DNA of 64,000 nt from contig ONBW01000002.1 of NCBI GenBank assembly GCA_900316165.1, forward strand, positions 1-64,000. The letters are read 5' to 3'. The translations under genes were made by a program, and so were the position numbers. The first letter of the stretch is position 1. Every line of letters begins with the position of its first letter. Source of the stretch: an uncultured Lachnospiraceae bacterium (GTDB lineage Bacteria; Bacillota; Clostridia; Lachnospirales; Lachnospiraceae). The notes under the pieces were generated by a model. It was not told where the DNA came from. It saw only the letters and a list, made by a program, of their open reading frames with translations, and did not search any database. Shown in pieces: positions 17,154-25,857 of the stretch.

Positions 17154-17820
17154 GCCCGTAATCCTTCAGCCTGTCCAGATCGTAGATCCGGCATTCGCCT
17201 TTTTCAATAGAGACGATTCCAGCTTCGGACATCTGCTTTACTATCCGCGAGATGGTCTCTCTGTTGGAACCCATAAAACCGGCTAAGAGAGTTATCCGAA
17301 GCTCAAATGGAATCTGCACATATCCATCTCTCTTAATCCCAAAATCCCTCGCAAATTTCCAGATGCGGGAGGCCGTCTGATGGTCTAAGTGAGTGCTCTT
17401 GGTAGAGATTTCAAGCATGTGGTAGAGTTTGCGGATTTTTAGAGCCATAGAATTTATCACATATCTGTTAAAGGAAAAATCAGCTTTCATCATGCCAAGT
17501 ATGTCAGACCGTGGGTAGCCTATCACGGTGAGATCTGAAAGTGCAAGACAAGAAATGGATGCTGAAACCCCGTCCAGGATCACTTCGTTAAGTAGACTTC
17601 CCGCTCCCAATAGAAAAATATTGCGGATGCCATGTTCGTCACTATCGCGGCTTAATACAGCATATCCGGAAATGATCAGATAGACAACGTTTACTTTATC
17701 ACGAATATTAAAGAGGTATTCGCCTTTTTTGATTTTTACAATACTGCCGTTTTCAAGCAGTGCATTCTGTGTCTTTTGTGATGCGTTTTTATAGATATCC
17801 AGATCTACTATCGAATTCAT
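17149..17820 (-). CDS. Crp/Fnr family transcriptional regulator
   Basis: A 223-residue regulator. Residues 20-125 form a cyclic-nucleotide-binding-type beta barrel (GEYLFNIRDKVNVVYLIISG). Residues 150-215 form a Crp-type HTH (ELRITLLAGFMGSNRETISR is the recognition region). The N-terminus lacks the cysteine cluster of true Fnr, so an Fe-S cluster bound there is unlikely. The signal could be small-molecule or redox through other residues. It is divergent from asrABC, and a dyad in the intergenic DNA fits this family, so it probably controls sulfite reductase expression. Confidence 0.85.
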   Translation of the reverse strand: MNSIVDLDIYKNASQKTQNALLENGSIVKIKKGEYLFNIRDKVNVVYLIISGYAVLSRDSDEHGIRNIFLLGAGSLLNEVILDGVSASISCLALSDLTVIGYPRSDILGMMKADFSFNRYVINSMALKIRKLYHMLEISTKSTHLDHQTASRIWKFARDFGIKRDGYVQIPFELRITLLAGFMGSNRETISRIVKQMSEAGIVSIEKGECRIYDLDRLKDYGR

Positions 17821-17882
17821 ATTACCACCCGGGTTGCGTTTATTTTTTATAGAGCACCATTATACCATATTTATTTCCAAAA

Positions 17883-17925
17883 CGTGATGTGCATCACGGC
17901 AGGCGAAAGCGCTGAGTGGTAAGAT
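17883..17925 (+). promoter_or_regulatory. Crp/Fnr-type operator and asr promoter
   Basis: The dyad CGTGATG-TG-CATCACG (17883-17898) has the GTGAT-N4-ATCAC layout of Fnr-like sites. A -10-like TAAGAT lies at 17920-17925, which would start transcription near 17932. That puts the dyad centre about 41.5 bases upstream, the class II activator position. No good -35 is present, as expected of an activated promoter. On the other strand the dyad would overlap the regulator's own -35 region. Confidence 0.7.
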
Positions 17926-17975
17926 ATTTTCTATATGAAAAGTAAGAATTCCATGGCTTTTAAAAAGGAGGATCT

Positions 17976-18989
17976 ATGGGATATGTAGTGAGTAAAGAGG
18001 CATTTGATCAGGTGCTTCAGAAACTGGGAGAAAAATACCGGCTGTATGCGCCGGTGAGGAAAGTCGGTGAAGGGCGTTTTACAGATACCGATGTGGTCAG
18101 ATATGATTTAGTAAAGCGAATAGAGGACATGGAGCTTAACGCGAAATCAGACTATTCGTTTAAGGAAATCCTGACTCCACTGTCACAGACACTGTTTTTC
18201 TTCACTGAGGGTGAAACGAAGGAAGCGGATATGGATTGCAGTGACGTGATAGTGTTCCTGCGCGCCTGCGACCTTCACGCGGTAAAGAGCCTCGACGATA
18301 TCTATTTGAGAAATAAGTTCGAGGATCCATTTTACAAAAAAATCCGTGAACATATAAAGTTTGCTCTGATTGGCTGCGCAGCTTCATTTGATAACTGCTT
18401 CTGTGTTGATATGGGCACAAACGTAGCGCCGGAGGATTATATTTTTTCAATAGATGCAGCTGGAGATCAGGTAAAAAGTAAAGTGATCTCGGGAGAAGTG
18501 GCAGAGATTTTTGATGGCCTTTCCGCGAAGAAGGAGGATGTCACTCCAGCTTATGTGACTGAAAATCCTGTTCATGTAGAGATTCCAGATCAGATTCCTA
18601 ACAGCGTATTTAAGTCAGACATTTGGAATGAGTACAGCTCACGCTGCATAGGCTGTGGCAGATGTAATATCGTCTGTCCTACCTGCACATGCTTTACTAT
18701 GCAGGATACCTTTTATTCAGAGAATGGTAAGGTCGGAGAGCGCCGCAGGGTAGCAGCCTCATGCATGATAAACGGCTACACAAACGTAGCTGGCGGCGGT
18801 CAGTACAGAAAGAGCCAGGGCGAGCGGATGAGGTTTAAGGTCCTGCATAAGATCTCTGACCACAGGAAGAGATTCGGCCATAACATGTGCGTTGGGTGTG
18901 GCAGATGTGACGATGTCTGTCCTGAATACATCAAGTTCTCGAATATCATTAACAAGGTAAATAATGCAGTAGAAGAGGAGGGCAGATGA
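17976..18989 (+). CDS. asrA: Anaerobic sulfite reductase subunit A
   Basis: This is the electron-transfer subunit of the AsrABC dissimilatory-type sulfite reductase, which reduces sulfite to sulfide in anaerobes. At 337 residues it has typical length. Two 4Fe-4S ferredoxin-type clusters are visible, CIGCGRCNIVCP at 224-235 and CVGCGRCDDVCP near 305-316. The N-terminal half is the AsrA-type domain with RACDLHAVKSLDD. The ribosome site AAAAAGGAGG precedes the ATG. The stop overlaps the asrB start. Confidence 0.93.
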   Translation: MGYVVSKEAFDQVLQKLGEKYRLYAPVRKVGEGRFTDTDVVRYDLVKRIEDMELNAKSDYSFKEILTPLSQTLFFFTEGETKEADMDCSDVIVFLRACDLHAVKSLDDIYLRNKFEDPFYKKIREHIKFALIGCAASFDNCFCVDMGTNVAPEDYIFSIDAAGDQVKSKVISGEVAEIFDGLSAKKEDVTPAYVTENPVHVEIPDQIPNSVFKSDIWNEYSSRCIGCGRCNIVCPTCTCFTMQDTFYSENGKVGERRRVAASCMINGYTNVAGGGQYRKSQGERMRFKVLHKISDHRKRFGHNMCVGCGRCDDVCPEYIKFSNIINKVNNAVEEEGR

Positions 18990-19783
18990 TGAGTCAGGAA
19001 AATATTTATGTGCCATTCAAATCTGAAATTCTCGATGTCATAAAGCATACGGCAAAAGAGTATACTTTTCGCATGAAGTTCGAAGGAGAGTGCAGACCTG
19101 GACAGTTTTTCGAGGTATCCGTTCCGAAATTCGGCGAGGCTCCAATCTCTATCAGTGGTATTGGCGAGGATTTCGTTGATCTTACTATCCGCCGTGTGGG
19201 TACAGTGACAAATGAGGTCTTTGAGCATTACAAGGGACAGTATCTGCTGATGAGAGGTCCTTACGGCAATGGATTCGATACGAGTCTCTATACTGATGGA
19301 GAGACTGTCGTAGTAGCAGGTGGTACCGGCGTCTCACCAGTAAGAGGTGTGATCGCGGCTTTAGCGGATTCGGATACACCAAAGGATAAGCATGTGATCG
19401 TTGGTTTTAAGAGCCCTGACGATATGCTCTTCAGGGATGATCTAAAGGACTGGGACGCGAAGTTAGACCTTATCCTGACTGTCGACGGCGCTCCGGAGGG
19501 ATATTCTGGAAAGGTCGGACTCGTAACCAAGTATATACCTGATCTGCCGCTTAAGGATGCTGGCAGCGCGAAGGCTGTTGTAGTTGGCCCGCCTCCTATG
19601 ATGAGATTTACTGTGATGGGGCTTCTCGAAAAGGGATTCAAGGAAGAAAATATCTGGGTATCGCAGGAGCGCAAGATGTGCTGCGGCCTTGGCAAATGCG
19701 GTCACTGCCGCATCGGAGACAAATACGTCTGTCTCGATGGACCGGTATTTAACTATAGTGTGAGCAAGGATATGCTGGATTGA
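18986..19783 (+). CDS. asrB: Anaerobic sulfite reductase subunit B
   Basis: The 265-residue NAD(P)H-oxidising flavoprotein subunit of AsrABC, related to ferredoxin-NADP reductases and PyrK. RGPYGNGFD is the flavin-binding segment and VVVAGGTGVSPVRGVI the nucleotide-binding glycine loop. The C-terminal cysteines (KMCCGLGKCGHCRIGDKYVC) ligate a 2Fe-2S cluster. Two adjacent ATGs lie in the overlap with asrA. Its stop is followed, 14 bases on, by the asrC start. Confidence 0.93.
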   Translation: MMSQENIYVPFKSEILDVIKHTAKEYTFRMKFEGECRPGQFFEVSVPKFGEAPISISGIGEDFVDLTIRRVGTVTNEVFEHYKGQYLLMRGPYGNGFDTSLYTDGETVVVAGGTGVSPVRGVIAALADSDTPKDKHVIVGFKSPDDMLFRDDLKDWDAKLDLILTVDGAPEGYSGKVGLVTKYIPDLPLKDAGSAKAVVVGPPPMMRFTVMGLLEKGFKEENIWVSQERKMCCGLGKCGHCRIGDKYVCLDGPVFNYSVSKDMLD

Positions 19784-19797
19784 CAGGAGGCTTTAGG

Positions 19798-20811
19798 ATG
19801 AGTGCAGATATAAATGTTAAGAGCTTAAAGAAAAATGCGTTCCGCGTGTCCAAGCATCGCGGAGAGACAGCCTCGAGGGTACGTATTCCTGGCGGTCTTA
19901 TTAACGCGAAGTCGATGGTAAGGATCACCGAAATCGCGGAAAAATACGGGAACGGTTCTATTTTTATCACAAACCGTCAGGGCGTTGAGATTCCGGGGAT
20001 TTCACTCGAGGATATTGATGCGGTAAATAAAGAGCTGCAGCTGTGTATCGATGAGGCACATATCAATCAGGAGGAGAGGGACAAGGGTTTCCCGGCTTCC
20101 GGTACGAGAAATGTGGTGGCCTGTCCAGGAGCAAGGCTCTGCCCGTTCGGCTGCTACGATACTACTGCCTTTGCGCAGAAGATGGAGGATCAGATTTTTC
20201 CGAACAACAGGCATTTCAAGGTCGCTTTTACTGGCTGCTCAAATGACTGTGCCAAGGTCAGGATGGATGATTTCGGTATAATGGGCATGACTGAGCCGCA
20301 GTACGATTCTGACAGATGCATTGGTTGCCAGCAGTGTGTGGATTATTGTAAAATCAGGTCCGTTGGCGCTTTAAAAATGGTCGGAGGCAAGGTCGTAAGA
20401 GATACTGACAAGTGTATTGGCTGCGGTGTCTGTGTGACCTACTGTCCTACAAGGGCATGGACCAGATCAAAGGAGCACTACTTCAGGGTTACTCTCTTAG
20501 GCCGCACTGGTAAGAAAAATCCAAGGCTCGCTGAGGACTTCATGAAGTGGGCAGACGAAGAGACTGTGATGAAGATCGTAAAAAATGCCTATGCCTTTGT
20601 TGAGGAATATATCGATCCTAATGCGCTTGAATCAAAGGAGCATGTGGGCTACATCGTAGACCGCACCGGCTTTGATGAGTTCTACAAGTGGATCATGAAG
20701 GATGTAACTCCGAACGAGAAGTGCGAGGTGAACAACCGTCTCTACTGGGGCGGAAAGCATTACGATGTGAGCAACAATATCAAGCCTGTTGGAGTGAATG
20801 ATATCAGATAA
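19798..20811 (+). CDS. asrC: Anaerobic sulfite reductase subunit C (siroheme subunit)
   Basis: The catalytic subunit, with siroheme coupled to a 4Fe-4S cluster. The siroheme-type cysteines appear as CPGARLCPFGCYDT and GCSNDCAKVRMDDFGI. Two further ferredoxin motifs are CIGCQQCVDYCK and CIGCGVCVTYCP. From the chosen ATG the protein has 337 residues. An in-frame TTG 18 bases upstream is less likely, because AGGAGG sits eight bases before the ATG. Last gene of the operon, followed by a strong terminator. Confidence 0.93.
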   Translation: MSADINVKSLKKNAFRVSKHRGETASRVRIPGGLINAKSMVRITEIAEKYGNGSIFITNRQGVEIPGISLEDIDAVNKELQLCIDEAHINQEERDKGFPASGTRNVVACPGARLCPFGCYDTTAFAQKMEDQIFPNNRHFKVAFTGCSNDCAKVRMDDFGIMGMTEPQYDSDRCIGCQQCVDYCKIRSVGALKMVGGKVVRDTDKCIGCGVCVTYCPTRAWTRSKEHYFRVTLLGRTGKKNPRLAEDFMKWADEETVMKIVKNAYAFVEEYIDPNALESKEHVGYIVDRTGFDEFYKWIMKDVTPNEKCEVNNRLYWGGKHYDVSNNIKPVGVNDIR

Positions 20812-20846
20812 AGCTGCGAATAAAGAGAGTTATATTTCAATACAAG

Positions 20847-20880
20847 ACAGGACCTGGCAGTGCCAGGTCCTGTTTTTTCT
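20847..20880 (+). terminator. Terminator of the asr operon
   Basis: A thirteen-base-pair perfect stem, ACAGGACCTGGCA/TGCCAGGTCCTGT, with a one-base loop is followed by TTTTTT. Confidence 0.92.
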
Positions 20881-20976
20881 AAACAGCTGATTTTAAGGCA
20901 TTTGCCATGCTCTGTTTTATATTTTTCGGCAATTTTGTTTTGTATTTTTCGGAACCTTTGTTCTGAAATACCAAAC

Positions 20977-21064
20977 GAACGGGGATTTGCGCATGATTTG
21001 GCTTTATCTGAACGGGGATTAGCGTATAATTTAGCTTTACCTGAACGGGGATTTGCGCTATAAT
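20977..21064 (+). repeat. Three tandem 33-base repeats ending in a promoter
   Basis: Copies begin at 20977, 21010 and 21043, each opening with GAACGGGGATT and each containing a GCGNATNAT/GCTTTA pattern. The period is exactly 33 bases. The third copy ends in TATAAT (21059-21064), which is 17 bases from TTTACC (21036-21041) in the second copy. The second copy holds its own TATAAT (21025-21030), 17 bases from CTTTAT. The array therefore makes two stacked promoter-like elements just upstream of the DUF4143 ATPase gene. Confidence 0.8.
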
Positions 21065-21084
21065 GAGGCTGGAGGTGTTGATTT

Positions 21085-22425
21085 ATGGCCAATCCTGTGT
21101 TCAAGAGAAAAATTTATGATGAACTGCTGTCATGGAAACAGAATCAAAGCGACAGATATGCTGTGCTGGTGAAGGGAGCGAGACGAGTAGGTAAATCAAC
21201 TATAGTGGAGGAATTTGCCAGGAATGAATTCAAGTCTTATATACTTATAGACTTTGCACATACCAGTGAAGAGATAAAAGCCCTCTTTGATGATACATAT
21301 CATCTGGATTTTTTCTTCCTGCAGCTTCAGCAGATGACACATACGAGGCTGTACGAACACGAATCAGTGATTATTTTTGATGAGGTTCAGCTTCTTCCAA
21401 AGGCCAGACAGGCCATCAAGTATCTCGTGGCAGATGGCAGATACAAGTATATAGAGACAGGTTCACTGCTTACTATAAGGAAGAACATAAAGGATATACT
21501 GATCCCCAGCGAGGAATTGAAGATTTCGATGTATCCGATGGATTTCGAGGAATTTCTCTGGGCGATAGGAGACGAAGTAACCGCAGACACGATCAGAGCG
21601 CTTCTTCAGGCAAAGAGGCCGGCAGGTAATTCAATGCACAGAAGCCTCATGCGTCTGTTCAGGCTGTATATGCTGGTCGGAGGGATGCCACAGGCAGTTG
21701 ATACCTACATACAGAAGAATAATCTTCAGCTTGTAGATGAGACAAAGAGAAGGATAATCGAGCTATATGAAGATGATTTCTTTAAGATAGATGAATCTGG
21801 TCTGGCCAGTGAGATTTATGATTCGATTCCAGCCAGTCTTACAAGTAATGCATCGCGGTATATTTTTTCAAATGCAAAGAATGGAATCAGAGGAACTCAG
21901 ATTGAAAAAATACTGCCAGATCTGCTTAGCTCATACACTGTGAATATCGCATATCATTCAAATGATCCGGGTGCAGGCATGTCTCTTTCCAAGAATCCTG
22001 ACAGATATAAGCTTTTTACCTCTGATACAGGGCTGTTTGTTACGCTTGTATTTAAGGACAAGAAATACACTGAGAATGTCATCTATAATAAGCTTCTTTC
22101 TGATAAAATCGAAGCAAATCTTGGTTATATCTACGAAAATATTGTCGCCCAGATGCTTACTGCAAATGGAAATCAGTTGTTCTATTATACGATGAGAAGT
22201 GAGACATCAAATCATCTATATGAGATTGATTTTCTGATCCCGTCAGGAGATAAAATATGCCCGATTGAGGTCAAATCGGGCAATTACAGGAACCACAGGT
22301 CTCTGGATGTATTCTGTGACAAATTCAGCCAACGAATCAAGGCTAAGTATGTGGTTCACACCAAGGATTATAAATGGGAGAATGGCATCAATTATATACC
22401 AGTATATATGGTGCCGTTTTTATAA
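21085..22425 (+). CDS. AAA_14/DUF4143 ATPase with nuclease-like C-terminus
   Basis: A 446-residue protein. The N-terminal P-loop domain has Walker A GARRVGKST at 31-39 and Walker B VIIFDEVQ at 95-102. A middle helical region follows. The C-terminal DUF4143 part ends with a PD-(D/E)XK-like pattern, YEIDFLIPSG...CPIEVKSG. Such proteins are numerous in Bacteroidetes and Clostridia and their role is unresolved; defence or toxin-like functions have been proposed. The gene stands alone behind the tandem-repeat promoter region. A decayed relative lies at 16.4 kb. Confidence 0.88.
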   Translation: MANPVFKRKIYDELLSWKQNQSDRYAVLVKGARRVGKSTIVEEFARNEFKSYILIDFAHTSEEIKALFDDTYHLDFFFLQLQQMTHTRLYEHESVIIFDEVQLLPKARQAIKYLVADGRYKYIETGSLLTIRKNIKDILIPSEELKISMYPMDFEEFLWAIGDEVTADTIRALLQAKRPAGNSMHRSLMRLFRLYMLVGGMPQAVDTYIQKNNLQLVDETKRRIIELYEDDFFKIDESGLASEIYDSIPASLTSNASRYIFSNAKNGIRGTQIEKILPDLLSSYTVNIAYHSNDPGAGMSLSKNPDRYKLFTSDTGLFVTLVFKDKKYTENVIYNKLLSDKIEANLGYIYENIVAQMLTANGNQLFYYTMRSETSNHLYEIDFLIPSGDKICPIEVKSGNYRNHRSLDVFCDKFSQRIKAKYVVHTKDYKWENGINYIPVYMVPFL

Positions 22426-22516
22426 AATAGTATGTTTGATGTGTAGCACTAGATTTGAAAATCATCCCATATTAGCTATAATAGTGAATTAGGTAAAATC
22501 AAAAAGGAGGCTTCAT

Positions 22517-22909
22517 ATGAGAACTTTAGTTCGTTATTATTCAAGATCTGGAAACACGAAGGTTTTAGCTGAGGCGATTGCCGAGGCAGCAGGCGTTAAG
22601 GCGGTTTCGGTGGATTCGCCAGAGGCAGTGATAAAGGACGAGACAGACGTACTTTTCATAGGTGGTGCGCTCTATGCCTATGGACTTGACAAGCATCTGA
22701 AAGCATACATCGAAGGACTTGATGCTTCAAAGGTCAAGAAGGCAGTAGTATTCTCCACATCCTGGCTTTCAAAGCATTCAATCGACCTTCTGAAAAACAG
22801 CCTTAAGGCCAGGGGCATCGAGGTCGCAGACGAATATTTTTATGCGAAAAATAAACCTACCGAAAGCCAGCTTAGTGACGCTAAGGCATTCGCAAAGAAG
22901 TTTATCTAA
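22517..22909 (+). CDS. Flavodoxin-like protein
   Basis: A 130-residue single-domain flavodoxin. YYSRSGNTKVLAEAIAEAA (residues 8-26) is the FMN phosphate-binding loop and helix, and FIGGALYAYGLDKHLKAYI matches the second flavin loop. AAAGGAGG lies about nine bases upstream. It probably carries single electrons in the cytoplasm. The partner is unknown, though the hydrogenase-like and sulfite reductase genes are within a few kilobases. Confidence 0.88.
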   Translation: MRTLVRYYSRSGNTKVLAEAIAEAAGVKAVSVDSPEAVIKDETDVLFIGGALYAYGLDKHLKAYIEGLDASKVKKAVVFSTSWLSKHSIDLLKNSLKARGIEVADEYFYAKNKPTESQLSDAKAFAKKFI

Positions 22910-22993
22910 GGCTTTAAATAGTTCCTGTCATGTGTGTTTCGATTATGTTAGAATGGAATCAGATATAAATCACCCGAAAGGATGGCTGGTATT

Positions 22994-24580
22994 ATGGAAA
23001 AACGCTTACTGCCGGTTGGCATACAAAGCTTTAAAGCTATTAGAGAAAAAAGCTTTGTTTATGTGGATAAAACTGAATATGTCTGGAAACTGACACACAG
23101 TGGGCTGTCTTATTTTCTGTCCCGCCCGAGACGCTTTGGTAAAAGTCTTCTGGTATCAACGCTCGAGTGCTATTTTTCTGGTAAAAAAGATCTTTTTAAA
23201 GGATTGTATATAGAAGAGAAGGAGCAGGAGCTTGGAGACGATGCATGGACTGAGTACCCGGTCATTGCATTCTATCTGTCTGGAGGGGACTATAATTCCC
23301 CAGCAGGATTGCAGGACCGACTGAATAATGTACTTGATATATGCATTAACAGGTATCATTTGAATAAGGATTCAATCAAGGCGGATACACTTCCTGTAAA
23401 ATTCTTAAATACTATACTTGCACTTTATGAAAAGACCGGCCGACAGGTAGTTGTGCTTGTGGATGAGTATGACAAGCCTTTGCTGTCTACGATGATTTCT
23501 AATCCAGAGCAGGAAGAAAAAAACAGAGAACTTTACAAGGGATTTTTCTCTATTCTGAAGGATATGGATGATTATCTGAGGTTTGTATTTTTCACGGGAG
23601 TGACTAAATTCACCAAGGTATCGATTTTTTCGGATCTCAATCAACTTGTCGATATATCAATGAATAATGAGTTTTCTGGTATTTGTGGTATTACAGAAGA
23701 CGAGCTTCTTACCAATTTTGAGCCAGAAATAGAGGATATTGCTGATGAACAGGGGATTTCACGTAAAGAATGCCTCGCTAAGCTTGAAAAAATGTACGAC
23801 GGCTATCATTTTTCAAAGAATGGTGTCGGAGTGTACAATCCGTTTAGCCTGCTCAGCGCCTTTATGAATAAAGATTTTAACAGCTACTGGTTTGGAACAG
23901 GTACTCCAGATATCCTAATAAAAAAACTGCAGGATTCGAGACTTTCGCTGCCGCAGATTACTGATGGTGTAGAAGCAACCGAGGATGAGCTTTTGGACTA
24001 CAGGGTTGAGGACCAAAACCCTATACCGCTTTTTTACCAGACAGGTTATCTGACCGTTTGCGGATATGATAGTGATTTCAGGCTTTACTCACTTAAGCTG
24101 CCAAATGATGAGGTGAAGTATGGTTTTCTGAATTCGCTTATTCCTTCTGTTTTGGGATCTGAAAATAAAGAGAATCCGGTTTCTCTCAGATATATGCTGA
24201 TGGATTTAAAAAAAGGAGATCCTGAGTCTTTCATAAATCGTCTTACATCTCTTTTTGCAGCAATTCCTTATCCTGAGGGAAAGGCTCCGGAGTATGAAGG
24301 TGAGTGGTCGAGACAGCTGTTCCTTATTCTTTCACTTATGGGTGCTTACACCAGCTGTGAAGTGCATATGGCTACTGGAAGAGCGGACTGCGTTGTCAAA
24401 ACTCCGGATTACATCTATGTCTTCGAATTCAAGCTCGATAAGCCGATAGAAGATGCTATGCAGCAAATAGATGACAAGGGTTATGCTATCCCATATATCG
24501 CAGATAACCGTAAACTCTATAAAATCGGAATTGTATTCTTGACAGAGAAGAGGAACGTGTCAGACTATAAGATTTCTTAA
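22994..24580 (+). CDS. AAA-ATPase-like / PD-(D/E)XK (DUF1703) protein
   Basis: A 528-residue protein of the AAA-ATPase_like plus PDDEXK_9 family, abundant in gut Clostridia and Bacteroidetes. LPVGIQSF opens it, and RPRRFGKSLL at 44-53 is the atypical Walker A. VVVLVDEYDKPLL is Walker B, and FFTGVTKFTKVSIFSDLNQL is the signature block. The C-terminus has a nuclease-like core with ADCVVKTPDYIYVFEFKLD. The ATG at 22994 was preferred over one 12 bases upstream, because the AAAGGA ribosome site directly abuts the earlier codon. Function unknown. Confidence 0.88.
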   Translation: MEKRLLPVGIQSFKAIREKSFVYVDKTEYVWKLTHSGLSYFLSRPRRFGKSLLVSTLECYFSGKKDLFKGLYIEEKEQELGDDAWTEYPVIAFYLSGGDYNSPAGLQDRLNNVLDICINRYHLNKDSIKADTLPVKFLNTILALYEKTGRQVVVLVDEYDKPLLSTMISNPEQEEKNRELYKGFFSILKDMDDYLRFVFFTGVTKFTKVSIFSDLNQLVDISMNNEFSGICGITEDELLTNFEPEIEDIADEQGISRKECLAKLEKMYDGYHFSKNGVGVYNPFSLLSAFMNKDFNSYWFGTGTPDILIKKLQDSRLSLPQITDGVEATEDELLDYRVEDQNPIPLFYQTGYLTVCGYDSDFRLYSLKLPNDEVKYGFLNSLIPSVLGSENKENPVSLRYMLMDLKKGDPESFINRLTSLFAAIPYPEGKAPEYEGEWSRQLFLILSLMGAYTSCEVHMATGRADCVVKTPDYIYVFEFKLDKPIEDAMQQIDDKGYAIPYIADNRKLYKIGIVFLTEKRNVSDYKIS

Positions 24581-24658
24581 AATTGTTACGGACTTAAAAG
24601 GCTGATCATTAAATAAGACATGTGATGAGAGCTTTATATGTCTGTTTTTTCAGAGACC

Positions 24659-25348
24659 TTACTCAGCCATCTCTCCGATCTCTTCTGACATGTCATCTTC
24701 GTCATCATCAGTAATTCCAGAGAGCTTGTCTGTCTTTGTGAGAAGGAAGTGGTCGTAGATGGCAATGACTCTTCCAACACCGATCATAGCGCAGAGGGTT
24801 CCGATATTTACACCGACGATGTGACCGGTGCTTAATAAACCAATCAGTACAGTAAGAGTGACACAGCCGATATCGAAGATATTTTTCACGAGGCCAGGAT
24901 TTTTCTTAGAGCGGTCAGAGATGGCCTGAATGATTCCGTCACCAGGATTAGGCACAAGGCGGGCGTTCATAGACATAGCGGCACCGATTCCGGTGCAGAC
25001 GATACCGACAACTAAACAGAAAATACGCATAGGAACAGTATGCGCGTCAGGCAAAAAGCTTCCGAAGAGATTGAAAAGTCTCGTCAGGAAAAATGAAAGC
25101 GGGATCTGAAGCAGGTCGTAAAGCTTGAATTTCCTGCCTTTTACTATGTATTCGACGATCGCAAGCACCGTGTACATGATCATGCTTGCGTTTCCGAAAT
25201 TGGAATTAATAATTAGTGAAATCGCATATGGGATAGAAATGATCGGCGTGACGCCGAGACCTGATTTAGTGTTGCTGATGATTCCCAAGGCTAAAACTAC
25301 GAAGCCAAGGATGTAAATAGTGAATCTGAAAATCTTTTGCTGTTTCAA
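24659..25348 (-). CDS. YczE/YitT-type membrane protein (DUF6198)
   Basis: A 229-residue protein with about five to six transmembrane segments. The opening FVVLALGIISNTKSGLGVTP followed by the MNARLVPNPGDGIIQAIS block is typical of the YczE/YyaS family, whose transport function is not established. The C-terminal 25 residues form an acidic cytoplasmic tail. It is divergent from the small acidic protein gene, with a 16-base inverted repeat between them. Confidence 0.75.
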   Translation of the reverse strand: MKQQKIFRFTIYILGFVVLALGIISNTKSGLGVTPIISIPYAISLIINSNFGNASMIMYTVLAIVEYIVKGRKFKLYDLLQIPLSFFLTRLFNLFGSFLPDAHTVPMRIFCLVVGIVCTGIGAAMSMNARLVPNPGDGIIQAISDRSKKNPGLVKNIFDIGCVTLTVLIGLLSTGHIVGVNIGTLCAMIGVGRVIAIYDHFLLTKTDKLSGITDDDEDDMSEEIGEMAE

Positions 25349-25400
25349 AATAAGCCTCCGTTCAAACTTTACAATTTTAAATTCAATTTCATAATTTGTA

Positions 25401-25452
25401 AAGTAATTTACGGACTGAAGTAGAAATTCAGTGTTGAGTCCGTAAAATACTT
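25401..25452. repeat. 16-base inverted repeat in the divergent gap
   Basis: AAGTAATTTACGGACT and AGTCCGTAAAATACTT pair with one mismatch across a 20-base loop. The repeat lies between two divergent start regions. No U-run follows, so it is more likely an operator or a leader structure than a terminator. Confidence 0.6.
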
Positions 25453-25549
25453 ACTGTTGATTTTTTCAGAGAAAATAAATATGATATCAGAGATAGTAAC
25501 TTTGCTTTGGAAGTAAAAAAATCAAAGTAAGTGATAGAAAGGGAAAACA

Positions 25550-25804
25550 ATGGGCCTTACCAGAAAAGTAAAAAGAAACCTCGACAACAGCAGCGGGCTT
25601 CCACCAGAGCTTCGTGACAGCATCAACAGCCTCTTTGATGATTTCTACGGAAAAGAAGATGACGACGATGAAGAGGATGATGAAGAATTGGATAATAACT
25701 CGTGGAAGTCAGATATGGATGAAGAGTCGAATAATATCTCGTGGAAGTCAGATATAGATAAAGAATCAGATGCTCCTGTGAAAACAGATGACAATAATGA
25801 TTAA
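25550..25804 (+). CDS. Small acidic repeat protein
   Basis: An 84-residue hypothetical protein. Residues 1-33 are a mixed-charge helix region (MGLTRKVKRNLDNSSGLPPE), residues 35-48 are nearly all Asp and Glu, and then a 13-residue unit NNSWKSDMDEESN / NISWKSDIDKESD occurs twice, encoded by a 39-base direct repeat. It is preceded by GAAAGGGAAA. Likely disordered. It lies just upstream of the deacylase gene and may share its transcript. In another frame the short gap after its stop encodes a further acidic stretch, which hints at a frameshifted tail. Confidence 0.55.
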   Translation: MGLTRKVKRNLDNSSGLPPELRDSINSLFDDFYGKEDDDDEEDDEELDNNSWKSDMDEESNNISWKSDIDKESDAPVKTDDNND

Positions 25805-25857
25805 TCAGACAACACTTTAATGCAATAGAAGACGACCAGGAAGAAGAGGACAAATAA

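Noticed and set aside
20977..21064. Possible CRISPR array
   Set aside because: Three copies are directly abutting with no spacers, and no cas genes lie nearby.
20760..21104. Minus-strand frame with a repeated YANPRSDKAK-like pattern
   Set aside because: The repetition is the translation of the three 33-base DNA repeats, and the frame overlaps the asr terminator and the ATPase start. It lacks a ribosome site.
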